Source of the DNA: an uncultured Eubacteriales bacterium
Lineage (GTDB): Bacteria; Bacillota; Clostridia; Oscillospirales; Oscillospiraceae
Assembly: GCA_900316205.1 (NCBI GenBank)
Contig: ONBX01000024.1
Location: 1-41,212, forward strand
DNA length: 41,212 nt
Direction: 5' to 3'
Numbering within the stretch: the stretch's first letter is position 1; each line of letters opens with the position of its first letter. Both the position numbers and the translations under genes were made by a program. This document shows, in pieces, positions 24,761 to 33,206 of this stretch. The notes beneath the pieces were generated by a model that saw only the letters and a list, made by a program, of their open reading frames with translations, was not told the origin of the DNA and did not search any database.

Positions 24761-27160
24761 ATGATTGGACAAATTTCCCGCGACGAAGTGCGCAGCGCCA
24801 TCGAAGACAAGCTCTGCGCCTACTTCGCCACCACTTCCGCCGCCGCCACCGACGAGCAGGTCTTCCGGGCCACCGCAATGGTCATCCGCGAGATCATGAG
24901 CCGGTTCCTGGCTGCGGAGGATCCCCGGCACGCCGAAAAGGAAGTCCACTATATGTCCATGGAGTTCCTGATGGGCCGCAGCCTGATGAAGAACGCCTTC
25001 AACCTGGGCATTTCCGAGGCGGTCACCGGCGCGCTGGAGGATCTGGGCCGCAACGCCACCGATATTTTCGAAGAAGAGCCCGACGCAGGTCTGGGCAACG
25101 GCGGTCTCGGCCGCCTTGCCGCCTGCTACATGGACAGCATGGCGACCCTTGGCCTGGAGGCCACGGGCTATTCCATCTGCTACGAGCTGGGCATTTTCCG
25201 CCAGCGCTTCCAGGACGGCAAGCAGACCGAAGTGGCCGATAACTGGAAGATCGCCGCGGAGAGCTGGCTGATCCCCCGCTATGAGGACGAGGTGGAGGTC
25301 CGCTTCGGCGGTCAGATCTCCCCCCGCTGGGACAGCTTCGGCCACTATCACGCCGAGCACACCGGCTATGACGCCGTCATCGCCGTGCCCCGGGATATGC
25401 TCATCGCCGGCTACGGCGGCAAGGAGATCAACACCCTCCGCCTCTGGGACGCCAAGAGCCCCAACTCCCTGGACATGTATCTCTTCTCCGAGGGCGACTA
25501 TGTGAAGAGCATGGAGCAGCGCACCATGGCCGAGGTCATCACCAAGGTGCTCTACCCGGCGGACGATCACATCGAGGGCAAGACCCTGCGTCTCAAGCAG
25601 CAGTATTTCTTCGTCTCCGCCACCGCCCAGGACGTGGTGCGCAAGCACATCCAGAAGTGGGGCGATATCCGCAGCTTCCACAAGCACCACACCATCCAGA
25701 TCAACGACACCCATCCCACCCTCATCATCCCCGAGCTCATGCGGCTCTTCATGGATGAGCACGGCCTGGGCTGGGATGAGGCCTGGGACATCGTGCGCCA
25801 GAGCGTGGCCTACACCAACCACACCGTCATGAGCGAGGCGCTGGAGAAGTGGCCCCAGGAGCTGGTGCAGAAGCTGCTGCCCCGTCTGTGGGAGATCATG
25901 TGCGAGATCAACCGCCGCTGGTGCGATTATCTGGTCTACAACTTCAACTGGGACGAGCGGGTGGGCCGCAACCTGATCATCCGGGACGGACAGGTCCACA
26001 TGGCCAACATGTGCCTGGCCGCCTGCTACAAGGTCAACGGCGTTTCCCGGCTCCACGGCCAGATCCTGAAGGACGACCTGTTCCATGATATCTTCACCCT
26101 GCGGCCCGAGCGCTTCACCCATGTCACAAACGGCATCGACCACCGCCGCTGGCTGGCCCAGATCAACCCCGGCCTCCACGAGCTGGTCACCGAGCTCATC
26201 GGCGAGGACTACCTCACCCATCCCGAGGAGCTGGCAAAGCTTGCCGCCTTTGCCGATGACAGCGAGGTCCGCGCCCGCTACAACGCCATCAAGCACCGCA
26301 ACAAGGAGCGCTTCGCCGCTTTCCTGCAGCGCAACCAGAACGCCGCCTTCAATACCGAGGCCGTGATGGACGTGCAGGTCAAGCGTCTGCACGAGTACAA
26401 GCGCCAGCTGCTGTGCGCCATGAGCATCGCCAATCTCCAGATGCAGCTGCACGACAACCCCAATATGGAGTTCGTGCCCCGCACCTTTGTCTTCGGCGCC
26501 AAGGCCGCCGCGGGCTACAAGACCGCCAAGCGCATCATCGAGCTGCTGCTCTCCATGGCGGACGATGTGAACAACGACCCCGTCTGCAAGGGCAAGCTCC
26601 AGGTGATCTTTGTGGAGAACTACCGGGTCTCCGCGGCAGAGGCCATCGTGCCCGCCGCCAACGTCTCCGAGCAAATCTCCACCGCCGGCAAGGAGGCCTC
26701 CGGCACCGGCTGCATGAAGCTCATGATGAACGGCGCGGTGACCATCGGCACCCTGGACGGCGCCAATGTGGAGATGTACGAGCGGCTGGGGGACGAGAAT
26801 ATGTTCCTCTTCGGCCTGCACACCGAGGACATCGCCCGCATCCGCCGGGAGGGCTACGACCCCAATGCCGCGGCCAACGCCGACTGGGAGATCATGCGGG
26901 TGCTCAACCGCTTCCGGGAAGGCTTCCGGGACGGCAAGAGCTACTCCGACCTGGTGTCCGGCCTGCTCTACGGCGGCGACCCCTACATGCTCATCGCCGA
27001 CTACCGGCCTTATGTGGACTGCCAGCGCAGACTCTATGACCGGATCAGCAACGCCGATGAGATGGCGCGCCTCGGCATCATGAACACCGCCCAGAGCGGC
27101 TTCTTCGCCGCCGACCGGGCCATCGAGGAATACGCCAGGGACATCTGGAACGTCAAGTGA
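24761..27160 (+). CDS. glgP: Glycogen/maltodextrin phosphorylase
   Basis: A 799-residue GT35 phosphorylase releasing glucose 1-phosphate from alpha-1,4-glucans. Seen are HYMSMEFLMGR near the amino terminus, the glycogen-site segment DAGLGNGGLGRLAAC, INDTHPT, VKRLHEYKRQ, and the PLP motif EASGTGCMKLMMNG with K653 as Schiff-base lysine. The ATG at 24761 is preferred: GGAGG at 24745-24749 lies before it, and a TTG six codons upstream overlaps this ribosome site. Together with glgC/glgD it suggests a glycogen storage and mobilisation cluster. Confidence 0.96.
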   Translation: MIGQISRDEVRSAIEDKLCAYFATTSAAATDEQVFRATAMVIREIMSRFLAAEDPRHAEKEVHYMSMEFLMGRSLMKNAFNLGISEAVTGALEDLGRNATDIFEEEPDAGLGNGGLGRLAACYMDSMATLGLEATGYSICYELGIFRQRFQDGKQTEVADNWKIAAESWLIPRYEDEVEVRFGGQISPRWDSFGHYHAEHTGYDAVIAVPRDMLIAGYGGKEINTLRLWDAKSPNSLDMYLFSEGDYVKSMEQRTMAEVITKVLYPADDHIEGKTLRLKQQYFFVSATAQDVVRKHIQKWGDIRSFHKHHTIQINDTHPTLIIPELMRLFMDEHGLGWDEAWDIVRQSVAYTNHTVMSEALEKWPQELVQKLLPRLWEIMCEINRRWCDYLVYNFNWDERVGRNLIIRDGQVHMANMCLAACYKVNGVSRLHGQILKDDLFHDIFTLRPERFTHVTNGIDHRRWLAQINPGLHELVTELIGEDYLTHPEELAKLAAFADDSEVRARYNAIKHRNKERFAAFLQRNQNAAFNTEAVMDVQVKRLHEYKRQLLCAMSIANLQMQLHDNPNMEFVPRTFVFGAKAAAGYKTAKRIIELLLSMADDVNNDPVCKGKLQVIFVENYRVSAAEAIVPAANVSEQISTAGKEASGTGCMKLMMNGAVTIGTLDGANVEMYERLGDENMFLFGLHTEDIARIRREGYDPNAAANADWEIMRVLNRFREGFRDGKSYSDLVSGLLYGGDPYMLIADYRPYVDCQRRLYDRISNADEMARLGIMNTAQSGFFAADRAIEEYARDIWNVK

Positions 27161-27300
27161 GTTTTCAGTTTTGAGATTTAAGTTTTGAGAAGGGGCGGCT
27201 TGCGGGCCGCCCCTTGCCTCCCCCTTTGGGGGAGGTGGCCGAGCCGCTTGCGGTGAGGCCGGAAGGGGATCAAAGCGTCGTTCCTTCATTTCTTCTCGGA
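27161..27300. repeat. TTTTGAG-type repeat and GC hairpins after glgP
   Basis: GTTTTGAGATTTAAGTTTTG follows the stop, then a hairpin GGGGCGGC/GCCGCCCC without a U-run, then a CCTCCCCC/GGGGGAGG hairpin. It could end part of the glycogen transcript. No gene. Confidence 0.45.
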
Positions 27301-27308
27301 GGCGCCTT

Positions 27309-28241
27309 ATGGATTTTATCAGAGAAAAGCGCATCGCCGTCATCGGCGGAATGAATATGGATATCGGGGGCAGGGCCGGCAGCGCGCTGCAGCTGCGGGA
27401 CTCCAATCCCGGCATCGTGAGCCTGCGGCCCGGCGGCGTGGGGCGCAACATCGCCCATGACCTGCGCCTGCTGGGGGCGGAGGTGAGCCTTGTCTCGGCT
27501 GTGGGGGACGACGCCTTCGGCCGGGAGCTGCTGGCCAGCTGCGAGGCTCTGGGACTGGACCTCTCCATGACCCTCCGCCGATCTCGGGAGCGCAGCTCCA
27601 CCTATCTGTATGTGACGGACGATGGCGGAGATATGCTCGTCGCGGTGGCCGACATGGACATCGTGGACCGCATCACGCCGGAGGCCCTTGCGCCGCTGCT
27701 GGAGCGGCTCAATGGCTTTGACGCTGTGGTCCTGGACGCAAACCTGAGCCAGGCAGCCCTGTGCTATCTCGCGGAAAGGCTCACCGTTCCCCTTTATGCA
27801 GACCCTGTCTCCACAGTCAAGGCGGAAAAGCTCCTGCCCATCCTGCCCCGGCTCAGGGCCCTCAAGCCCAATGCGCTGGAGGCCAGGCATCTCACCGGGG
27901 AAAAGGAGGCGGTGCGCGCTGCCCGCTCTCTGCTGAACCGGGGAGTAAAGCGCGTCCTGCTGAGCCTGGGGGCGGAGGGCATGCTGGCAGCGGAAGGGGA
28001 GCGCGTCCTGCGTCTTCCGCGGCAGAAGGTCGAGGTGGTGAATACCACCGGCGCCGGAGACGCCGCCACCGCGGCCATGGTCTGGGCAGATCTGCAGGGC
28101 CTGGACCTGGAGCAGACGGCACGCTTTTCCCAGACCGCAGGCGCCCGCACCTGCCAGTGCATGGAGGCGAACAACCCTGCGCTGGCGGAGCTGCCGGAAC
28201 AATTCGGAATGCGAAGTTCAGAATCCGGAATGGACCCGTAA
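27309..28241 (+). CDS. PfkB-family carbohydrate/nucleoside kinase
   Basis: A 310-residue ribokinase-fold kinase. GGVGRNIA (42-49) is the first PfkB signature and NTTGAGDA (245-252) with catalytic D251 the second. SNPG-x-GGVGRN-type amino termini are common in pseudouridine kinases, but no psuG is adjacent, so the substrate is open. GGAGG lies 6 nt before the ATG. The last ten residues or so (GMRSSESGMDP) are coded by a sequence with tandem CGGAAT/CAGAAT-like repeats and look like read-through into a repeat after the original end. Confidence 0.85.
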   Translation: MDFIREKRIAVIGGMNMDIGGRAGSALQLRDSNPGIVSLRPGGVGRNIAHDLRLLGAEVSLVSAVGDDAFGRELLASCEALGLDLSMTLRRSRERSSTYLYVTDDGGDMLVAVADMDIVDRITPEALAPLLERLNGFDAVVLDANLSQAALCYLAERLTVPLYADPVSTVKAEKLLPILPRLRALKPNALEARHLTGEKEAVRAARSLLNRGVKRVLLSLGAEGMLAAEGERVLRLPRQKVEVVNTTGAGDAATAAMVWADLQGLDLEQTARFSQTAGARTCQCMEANNPALAELPEQFGMRSSESGMDP

Positions 28242-28296
28242 AGCTCTTCCCCCAGCAGTCGGAAAACACAAGGAGCAGCGTAAGACTTGAGAAGTT

Positions 28297-28454
28297 CTTC
28301 CCCCAGCGGGGGAAGATGTCGCGCAGCGACAGATGAGGGAGAAGGCACCGAAAGCTGCAGCGCCGAAAAGCGCGCAGCAGACAAACGCTCTCCCTCATCA
28401 GTCACGGCGCTTGCGGGAGATCGCGCCGTGCCAGCTTCCCCCGCTGGGGGAAGC
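28297..28454. repeat. Family-1 hairpin-ended element (complete copy)
   Basis: CTTCCCCC/GGGGGAAG hairpin, TGTCGCGCAGCGACA hairpin, GATGAGGGAGAA, variable centre, CTCTCCCTCATCA, CACGGCGC...GCGCCGTG hairpin, and terminal CTTCCCCCGCTGGGGGAAG. It lies directly upstream of the first DUF559 gene. Confidence 0.75.
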
Positions 28455-28496
28455 ACAAACGCGGGGCGCTGCGCCTGCAGGGTAGATGAGGTGAAT

Positions 28497-28850
28497 ATGA
28501 GCACAGAAAAGATCGGTGAAGATTTGCTCCGTCATTCTCGAGAGATGCGGCATGCGATGACAAAGCAGGAGCGTCATTTGTGGTTTGACTTTCTGAAATC
28601 ACTTCCGCAAACGGTGAGACGCCAGAAGGTCTTCGGCTCATATATCGTGGATTTCTATATTGCCTCAAAGAAGCTGGTGATCGAATTGGATGGATCTCAG
28701 CACTACGAGAATGCCGAAAAGAATTACGACGAGCACAGAGACTCCTATTTGAAAGATCTTGGCCTTACGGTTCTGCGCTATGCAAACTCTGACGTAGACA
28801 AGAATTTCGGGGGCGTTTGCGAAGATATTTTGCAGCACCTGGATCCCTAA
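28497..28850 (+). CDS. DUF559 endonuclease-like protein (first copy)
   Basis: A 117-residue protein of the DUF559 family, related to Vsr/PD-(D/E)XK nucleases. The core reads GSYIVDF (47-53, D52) and VIELDGSQH (61-69: E63, D65, H69); the family's TKQERHLW (22-29) precedes it. A frame is open upstream through a repeat, but the ATG at 28497 has GATGAGG 5 nt upstream and matches the start region of the second copy at 33260. That GATGAGG resembles the inner border of family-1 repeats. Family-1 elements flank the gene (28297-28454 and from 28854). The coding sequence is less GC-rich than its neighbours, suggesting acquisition. The biological role of DUF559 proteins is not established. Confidence 0.85.
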   Translation: MSTEKIGEDLLRHSREMRHAMTKQERHLWFDFLKSLPQTVRRQKVFGSYIVDFYIASKKLVIELDGSQHYENAEKNYDEHRDSYLKDLGLTVLRYANSDVDKNFGGVCEDILQHLDP

Positions 28851-28853
28851 AGT

Positions 28854-28918
28854 CCTTCCCCCAGCGGGGGAAGGTGGCAGCCGCCGTCCCCCGCAAGGCG
28901 GCTGTCGGATGAGGGAGA
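28854..28918. repeat. Family-1 left half-element
   Basis: CCTTCCCCCAGCGGGGGAAGG, a GCAGCCGCC...GGCGGCTG hairpin and GGATGAGGGAGAA, starting 4 nt after the DUF559 stop. The following 50 nt resemble the variable centre of the copy at 28297, but no right half follows. Confidence 0.65.
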
Positions 28919-28967
28919 AAGAACCGAATACTGCAATGCAGGAAAGACGATGCGCTGCGACTCAGTT

Positions 28968-29115
28968 CTTCCCCCAGCGGGGGAAGATGTCGCGAAGCGA
29001 CAGATGAGGGAGAAGCTTACCAAAGCGGCCACACAGGAATGGCGGAGCTTGATGAACCTTCTCCCTCATCACCCCCAGTGTGCGCACTGGGGGAGCTTCC
29101 CCCGCTGGGGGAAGC
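28968..29115. repeat. Family-1 hairpin-ended element (complete copy)
   Basis: CTTCCCCC/GGGGGAAG, TGTCGCGAAGCGACA hairpin, GATGAGGGAGAA, centre, TTCTCCCTCATCA, CCCCCAGTG...CACTGGGGG with the inverted GTGTGCGCAC core (29078-29087), terminal CTTCCCCCGCTGGGGGAAG. CACAAACGCGGGGCG follows, as after the copy at 28297. Confidence 0.75.
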
Positions 29116-29173
29116 ACAAACGCGGGGCGCGGCGGACGGCATTGATTGTCCTAAGTTTTTTGCGCGGCCGCAG

Positions 29174-29521
29174 TTATTTGTCCGGATTCTTTTCCTTCCC
29201 GTCGGGGAATTCTTCAAAAATGGTGAAGCGATATGCAATGGCATACAGGAGAAAATAGGAAATCAGCAGTATGCCTGCAGCAATCAGTGTGCCTTTCGAC
29301 GTCCTGGCGCCAAGGTAAATCAGAATAAGACCTGCAAACATCGACAGAATCAAAGGAATAGCAGGAAGAAAATTATGAAATTCCTGCTGGGACGGAATGA
29401 TTCGGAGCCTTGCCCCGCACTGGTTGCACCGGTAGAGGCTGATTCTGCGGCCTTTGATCCGAATCTGTTTCCCAAACAGAAAACCCCAAAATGACGGACG
29501 ATGAATATGCTTCGTTTTCAT
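29174..29521 (-). CDS. Small membrane protein with one CxxC knuckle, unknown function
   Basis: A 115-residue protein. A basic amino terminus contains YRCNQCGARL (C32, C35), followed by two hydrophobic spans (about 51-70 and 77-98) and a charged tail. No family is recognised. ATG 29521 has AGGAG 6 nt upstream. Its promoter matches the sigma-A consensus perfectly, and the gene is markedly more AT-rich than its surroundings, which suggests recent acquisition. It is divergent from typA. Confidence 0.7.
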   Translation of the reverse strand: MKTKHIHRPSFWGFLFGKQIRIKGRRISLYRCNQCGARLRIIPSQQEFHNFLPAIPLILSMFAGLILIYLGARTSKGTLIAAGILLISYFLLYAIAYRFTIFEEFPDGKEKNPDK

Positions 29522-29567
29522 ATGAATCTCCTGGTGACAGCGATTTACCGATATACCTGACACAAGT

Positions 29568-29596
29568 ATTATAGAAAACATGGTTCCTTCTGTCAA
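29568..29596 (-). promoter_or_regulatory. Consensus promoter of the small membrane protein gene
   Basis: Minus-strand TTGACA (29591-29596), 17-nt spacer, TATAAT (29568-29573): both hexamers are perfect. Confidence 0.85.
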
Positions 29597-29616
29597 GGCA
29601 GGGGGAAGGAAGAAGC

Positions 29617-29657
29617 AGCCCGGGAAATTGCAAGAAAACCTTGCAATTTGCCGGGCT
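29617..29657. promoter_or_regulatory. Large palindrome between divergent promoters
   Basis: AGCCCGG-G-AAATTGCAAG / CTTGCAATTT-G-CCGGGCT, 17 pairs plus one G-G mismatch around AAAAC. It covers the -35 of the typA promoter and lies 20 nt upstream of the opposite promoter. It may be an operator for both, or an orphan hairpin repeat. Confidence 0.5.
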
Positions 29658-29669
29658 TGGTGCTAAAAT
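29641..29669 (+). promoter_or_regulatory. typA promoter
   Basis: -35 TTGCAA (29641-29646), 17-nt spacer, -10 TAAAAT (29664-29669), about 66 nt before the typA start. Confidence 0.7.
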
Positions 29670-29741
29670 TACCGTTCGTGTTGAAATCTATGTAAACGAT
29701 GATTTCGTCAGCGTTTATACCTTTACGGGAGTTTGAGATCT

Positions 29742-31565
29742 ATGGATAAACTGAGAAACATTGCCATCATCGCCCACGTTGACCACGGCAAGACCACCCT
29801 GGTGGACGAGATGCTGAAGCAGTCCGGCGTATACCGGGAAAACCAGGAGGTCGTGGACCGGGTCATGGACTCCAATGACCTGGAGCGGGAGCGCGGCATC
29901 ACCATCATGGCCAAGAACACCGCCGTCTGGTACGGGGACACCAAGATCAACATCGTGGACACCCCGGGCCACGCCGACTTCGGCGGCGAGGTGGAGCGCA
30001 TCCTGAAGATGGTCAACGGCGTCATCCTGCTGGTGGACGCGGCGGAGGGCCCCATGCCCCAGACCCGCTTCGTGCTGAGCCGTGCCCTGGAGCTGGGCCA
30101 CCGGGTCATCGTGGTGGTCAACAAGATCGACCGGCCCGACCAGCGCATCCACGAGGTGGTGGACGAGGTGCTGGAGCTGCTGATGGACCTGGACGCCACC
30201 GACGAGCAGCTGGATTCCCCCATGCTCTTCTGCTCCGGCCGCAACGGCACCGCCAGCTATTCTCCCGACGTGGTTGGCACCGATCTCAAGCCCCTGTTTG
30301 AGACCATTCTGGAGTATATCCCCGCCCCGGAGATGGACGAGGAGGCCCCCTTCCAGATGCTGGTCAGCAGCCTGGACTACAACGAATACGTGGGCCGTAT
30401 CGCTATCGGCCGCATCGAGCGGGGCGTGGTGAAGCAGAACCAGGAGATCGAGGTCTGCAACTACCACAATCCCGATGCGCCCACCCTCAAGGCCAAGGCC
30501 GTGAGCCTTTACCAGTTTGACGGCCTGAACCGCGTTCCCGTCACCGAGGCCGGCGCCGGCAACATCATCGCCATGAGCGGCATCGGCGATATCACCATCG
30601 GCGATACCGTCTGCGCCCGGGGCTTTGCCGAGCCTCTGCCCTTCGTGAAGATCTCCGCCCCCACCATGGAGATGACCTTCTCCGTGAACGACAGCCCCTT
30701 CGCCGGGCGCGAGGGCAAGTTCGTCACCTCCCGTCAGATCCGGGAGCGCCTCATGCGGGAGACCCTGAAGGACGTGTCCCTGCGGGTCACCGACGTGGAA
30801 AACAGCACCGACAGCTTCAATGTGGCCGGCCGGGGCGAAATGAGCCTCTCCATCCTCATCGAGACCATGCGCCGGGAGGGCTATGAGTTCCAGGTGTCTC
30901 CTCCCCGTGTGCTCTATCAGGAGATCGACGGGAAGAAGTGCGAGCCGGTGGAGCGGGTCGTGGTGGACGTGCCCCAGGACTCCATGGGCTCCGTCATGGA
31001 GAAGCTGGGCGCCCGCAAGGGAGAATTCCTGGAGATGACCCCCGTGGGCAGCCGCATGAAGCTGGAGTTTCTGGTGCCCTCCCGGGGCCTCTTCGGCTAC
31101 CGCAACGAGTTTTTGACCGATACCAAGGGCGAGGGCATCCTTGCCAGCGTCTTTGAGCGCTACGAGCCCTACAAGGGCGACATTGCCCGCCGCAATACCG
31201 GCTCTCTCATCGCTTTTGAGACCGGCGAGGCTGTGGCCTACGGCATCTGGAACGCCCAGGAGCGGGGCGCCATGTTCATCACCCCGGGCACCAAGGTCTA
31301 TGGCGGCATGGTGGTGGGCGTCTGCCCCAAGTCGGAGGATGTGCCCGTGAACGTCTGCCGCACCAAGCACCTGACCAACACCCGTGCCTCCGGCTCCGAC
31401 GAGGCCCTGCGCCTGGTGCCCGCCAAGCAGATGAGCCTGGAGCAGTGCCTGGAGTTTTTGGCCGATGACGAGCTGCTGGAGGTCACCCCCAAGAACCTGC
31501 GCCTGCGCAAGAGCATCCTGGACCACAGCCTGCGCATGAAGACCCTCATGCGCGGCAGAGCCTGA
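29742..31565 (+). CDS. typA: Translational GTPase TypA/BipA
   Basis: A 607-residue ribosome-associated GTPase of the EF-G family. G1 AHVDHGKT (11-18), G3 DTPGH (73-77) and G4 NKID (127-130) are intact, and the length covers the family's domains including the specific carboxy-terminal domain. It acts in 50S assembly and stress or cold adaptation in other bacteria. The ATG at 29742 is chosen over a TTG three codons upstream; GGGAG lies about 10 nt before it. Confidence 0.96.
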   Translation: MDKLRNIAIIAHVDHGKTTLVDEMLKQSGVYRENQEVVDRVMDSNDLERERGITIMAKNTAVWYGDTKINIVDTPGHADFGGEVERILKMVNGVILLVDAAEGPMPQTRFVLSRALELGHRVIVVVNKIDRPDQRIHEVVDEVLELLMDLDATDEQLDSPMLFCSGRNGTASYSPDVVGTDLKPLFETILEYIPAPEMDEEAPFQMLVSSLDYNEYVGRIAIGRIERGVVKQNQEIEVCNYHNPDAPTLKAKAVSLYQFDGLNRVPVTEAGAGNIIAMSGIGDITIGDTVCARGFAEPLPFVKISAPTMEMTFSVNDSPFAGREGKFVTSRQIRERLMRETLKDVSLRVTDVENSTDSFNVAGRGEMSLSILIETMRREGYEFQVSPPRVLYQEIDGKKCEPVERVVVDVPQDSMGSVMEKLGARKGEFLEMTPVGSRMKLEFLVPSRGLFGYRNEFLTDTKGEGILASVFERYEPYKGDIARRNTGSLIAFETGEAVAYGIWNAQERGAMFITPGTKVYGGMVVGVCPKSEDVPVNVCRTKHLTNTRASGSDEALRLVPAKQMSLEQCLEFLADDELLEVTPKNLRLRKSILDHSLRMKTLMRGRA

Positions 31566-31586
31566 GACAGTTTTGAGATTTGAGAA

Positions 31587-31616
31587 GCCGGGAGGGGAGA
31601 CCCTCCCGGCCTTTTT
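31587..31616 (+). terminator. typA terminator
   Basis: A 10-bp stem GCCGGGAGGG/CCCTCCCGGC with a GAGA tetraloop, then CTTTTT. It is preceded by TTTGAGATTTGAGAAG, and the whole module is duplicated at 32033. Confidence 0.88.
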
Positions 31617-31705
31617 GCATGAGGCAGCACGGAACCTTTTTCCTTCTCCTGCGTCATGAATAGCGTAAGACCTTTACAAATGTTTTCGCGGAAGGAGGAA
31701 TTGTC

Positions 31706-32005
31706 ATGCGGAAACAGGATCGGAACGTTTGCAGGAATCGGGATCGCGCCGCCTGGTGGCAGGCGCTGAAAAGCGTGCCCGGCGGCTGGCCGCTGATGGC
31801 CTTCTTCCTGCTGAGTCTCACCGCGGGCGCGGCCTACTTTACTGCCATGGCCCTCTTCTGCCTGCAGCAGGGGGACCTGCTCTGGACCGTCTTCGCTTCG
31901 AGTTTTTCCCTGCTCTTTACGGCCACGGAGGCCCTGGGACTGGTCTCCGCCCTGCTGCGGGAGCGCTGTCCCCGCTTCTACCGCTTGATGTGGGAGTGCA
32001 GGTAA
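31706..32005 (+). CDS. Small membrane protein, unknown function
   Basis: A 99-residue protein with a basic amino terminus (1-27) and two predicted spans (about 28-53 and 57-84), and a short basic tail. GGAAGGAGG lies 7 nt before the ATG, a very strong ribosome site. It is bracketed by two copies of the same terminator module (31587 and 32033), so it is probably expressed alone. No family recognised. Confidence 0.6.
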   Translation: MRKQDRNVCRNRDRAAWWQALKSVPGGWPLMAFFLLSLTAGAAYFTAMALFCLQQGDLLWTVFASSFSLLFTATEALGLVSALLRERCPRFYRLMWECR

Positions 32006-32032
32006 CCGCCTTGAAATTTGAGATTTGAGAAG

Positions 32033-32058
32033 CCGGGAGGGGAGACCCTCCCGGTTTT
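32033..32058 (+). terminator. Duplicate of the typA terminator
   Basis: Stem CCGGGAGGG/CCCTCCCGG with GAGA loop and TTTT. The preceding TTTGAGATTTGAGAAG is identical to that before 31587. Confidence 0.8.
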
Positions 32059-32060
32059 GC

Positions 32061-32089
32061 TTGACAAAAGTCCGCCTTTTCGGTACGCT
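32061..32089 (+). promoter_or_regulatory. Promoter of the lipoprotein gene at 32122
   Basis: -35 TTGACA (32061-32066), 17-nt spacer, -10 TACGCT (32084-32089). Confidence 0.7.
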
Positions 32090-32121
32090 GGTTGCAGCCG
32101 AATAAAGAGGAGGGATCTCCT

Positions 32122-32649
32122 GTGAAAAAGATACTTGCGCTGCTTCTGGCGCTGGCACTGTTTGCCCTTGCTGCCTGCGGCGCGCCGGCAGCGGAACCTG
32201 CGGCGGACGAGGAGCCGCTCACCCGAAGCGCCATGCCCGAGACGGAAGAGAGGGTGGAGCCTGTCTATGAGGAGCCGGAGGAGCTGGACTGGGATCTGGC
32301 CATCTGCCAGCCGGAGGAGGCCTATCGGGAGATTGAACACTACAACATCGACCCCACGGGCTACCGGGGCCTGCGCCTGCGGGTGGCGGGGGAGTTCTCC
32401 GTCTATCAGGACCACGGCAAGACCTTTTACTATGTGGGCGTCCGGGATGATGACGGCTGCATCGAAAACCTGGAGCTGCGCTTTCCCGGGGACGGCAGCC
32501 TGCCTCAGGGCTTTCCCGCCGCCGGGGAGACCGTGACGGTCTGGGGCGTGCTGGACTATTACGGCGCCACGCGGGACGGCAAAACCGTGAACAGCGCCGT
32601 TCTGACCGAGACCAGGCTCTCCCGCTTCGTCTTCGACGGCCGGGATTGA
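32122..32649 (+). CDS. Predicted lipoprotein, unknown function
   Basis: A 175-residue protein starting at GTG 32122, with GAGGAGGG 7 nt upstream; a longer frame from 32092 would put the signal peptide internally. The signal peptide ends in the lipobox LAAC (C19). An acidic linker (about 22-60) leads to a compact, probably beta-rich domain (about 75-172; LRLRVAGEFSVY..., GETVTVWGVLDYYG) that resembles small OB-like extracytoplasmic domains, an inference only. It has its own promoter and no operon partner. Confidence 0.78.
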   Translation: MKKILALLLALALFALAACGAPAAEPAADEEPLTRSAMPETEERVEPVYEEPEELDWDLAICQPEEAYREIEHYNIDPTGYRGLRLRVAGEFSVYQDHGKTFYYVGVRDDDGCIENLELRFPGDGSLPQGFPAAGETVTVWGVLDYYGATRDGKTVNSAVLTETRLSRFVFDGRD

Positions 32650-32692
32650 GGAAGGAATTGGAGAAAATCCGCCCCATCTCCCCAATTGCCCC

Positions 32693-32721
32693 TTGACGAA
32701 ACGGCGGGGGAGTGATAATAT
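32693..32721 (+). promoter_or_regulatory. rpsO promoter
   Basis: -35 TTGACG (32693-32698), 17-nt spacer, -10 TAATAT (32716-32721). The leader of about 105 nt has a GCCGC/GCGGT hairpin (about 32758-32772) within a GTGGG...CCACCC region and could be an S15 autoregulatory site. Confidence 0.75.
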
Positions 32722-32832
32722 ACGCAAGAATGCGCCCGCGATCTATGCTGTGGGGTATGCCGCCGCTGCGGTGTCCTTTCCACCCAGAGCTTCGACGCAG
32801 GGTATAGCAACAATAAGAAAGGAGCAAAACCC

Positions 32833-33099
32833 ATGATCACCAAGGAAAAGAAGACCGCCGTCATCGGCGAGAACGCCACCCACGAGAACGACACCGGTTC
32901 CCCCGAGGTTCAGGTCGCCATTTGGACCGAGCGTATCCGCGAGCTCACCGAGCACCTGAAGCAGCACCCCAACGATGACCACAGCCGTCTGGGCATGTAC
33001 CAGCTGGTTGGTAAGCGCCGCCGTATGCTGGACTATCTGGCGAAGAAGGACATCGAGCGTTACCGCGCGATCATCGCCAAGCTCGGCATCCGCAAGTAA
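32833..33099 (+). CDS. rpsO: 30S ribosomal protein S15
   Basis: An 88-residue protein with the S15 features TGSPEVQVA (21-29), H-x-K-x-H-x-x-D-x-HSR and [17 protein letters not shown] lies before the ATG. It binds 16S rRNA early in 30S assembly. It is followed by a terminator, and pnp, often its operon partner, lies about 850 nt downstream beyond a DUF559 element. Confidence 0.98.
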   Translation: MITKEKKTAVIGENATHENDTGSPEVQVAIWTERIRELTEHLKQHPNDDHSRLGMYQLVGKRRRMLDYLAKKDIERYRAIIAKLGIRK

Positions 33100-33145
33100 G
33101 CTTTTCTTGCGGCTTCTGCCGATTTTGAAGGGTATGAAGGTTTTG

Positions 33146-33184
33146 AACGCAGGGGACAATTGAATACTGTCCCCTGCGTTTTTT
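33146..33184 (+). terminator. rpsO terminator
   Basis: A 13-bp stem AACGCAGGGGACA/TGTCCCCTGCGTT, 9-nt loop, followed by TTTT. Confidence 0.88.
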
Positions 33185-33206
33185 CAAGCCTCCCGATTGC
33201 GCGTGT

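Noticed and set aside
22274-27601. Very long open frame (about 1775 codons) on the minus strand
   Set aside because: It is antisense to glgC, glgD, glgP and the kinase, and exists because GC-rich codon use removes stops in one antisense frame; its product is rich in Gly, His, Val and Asp without any domain.
28287-28496. Amino-terminal extension of the first DUF559 protein
   Set aside because: It is repeat-coded, and the second copy has no such region; the ATG at 28497 has its own ribosome site.
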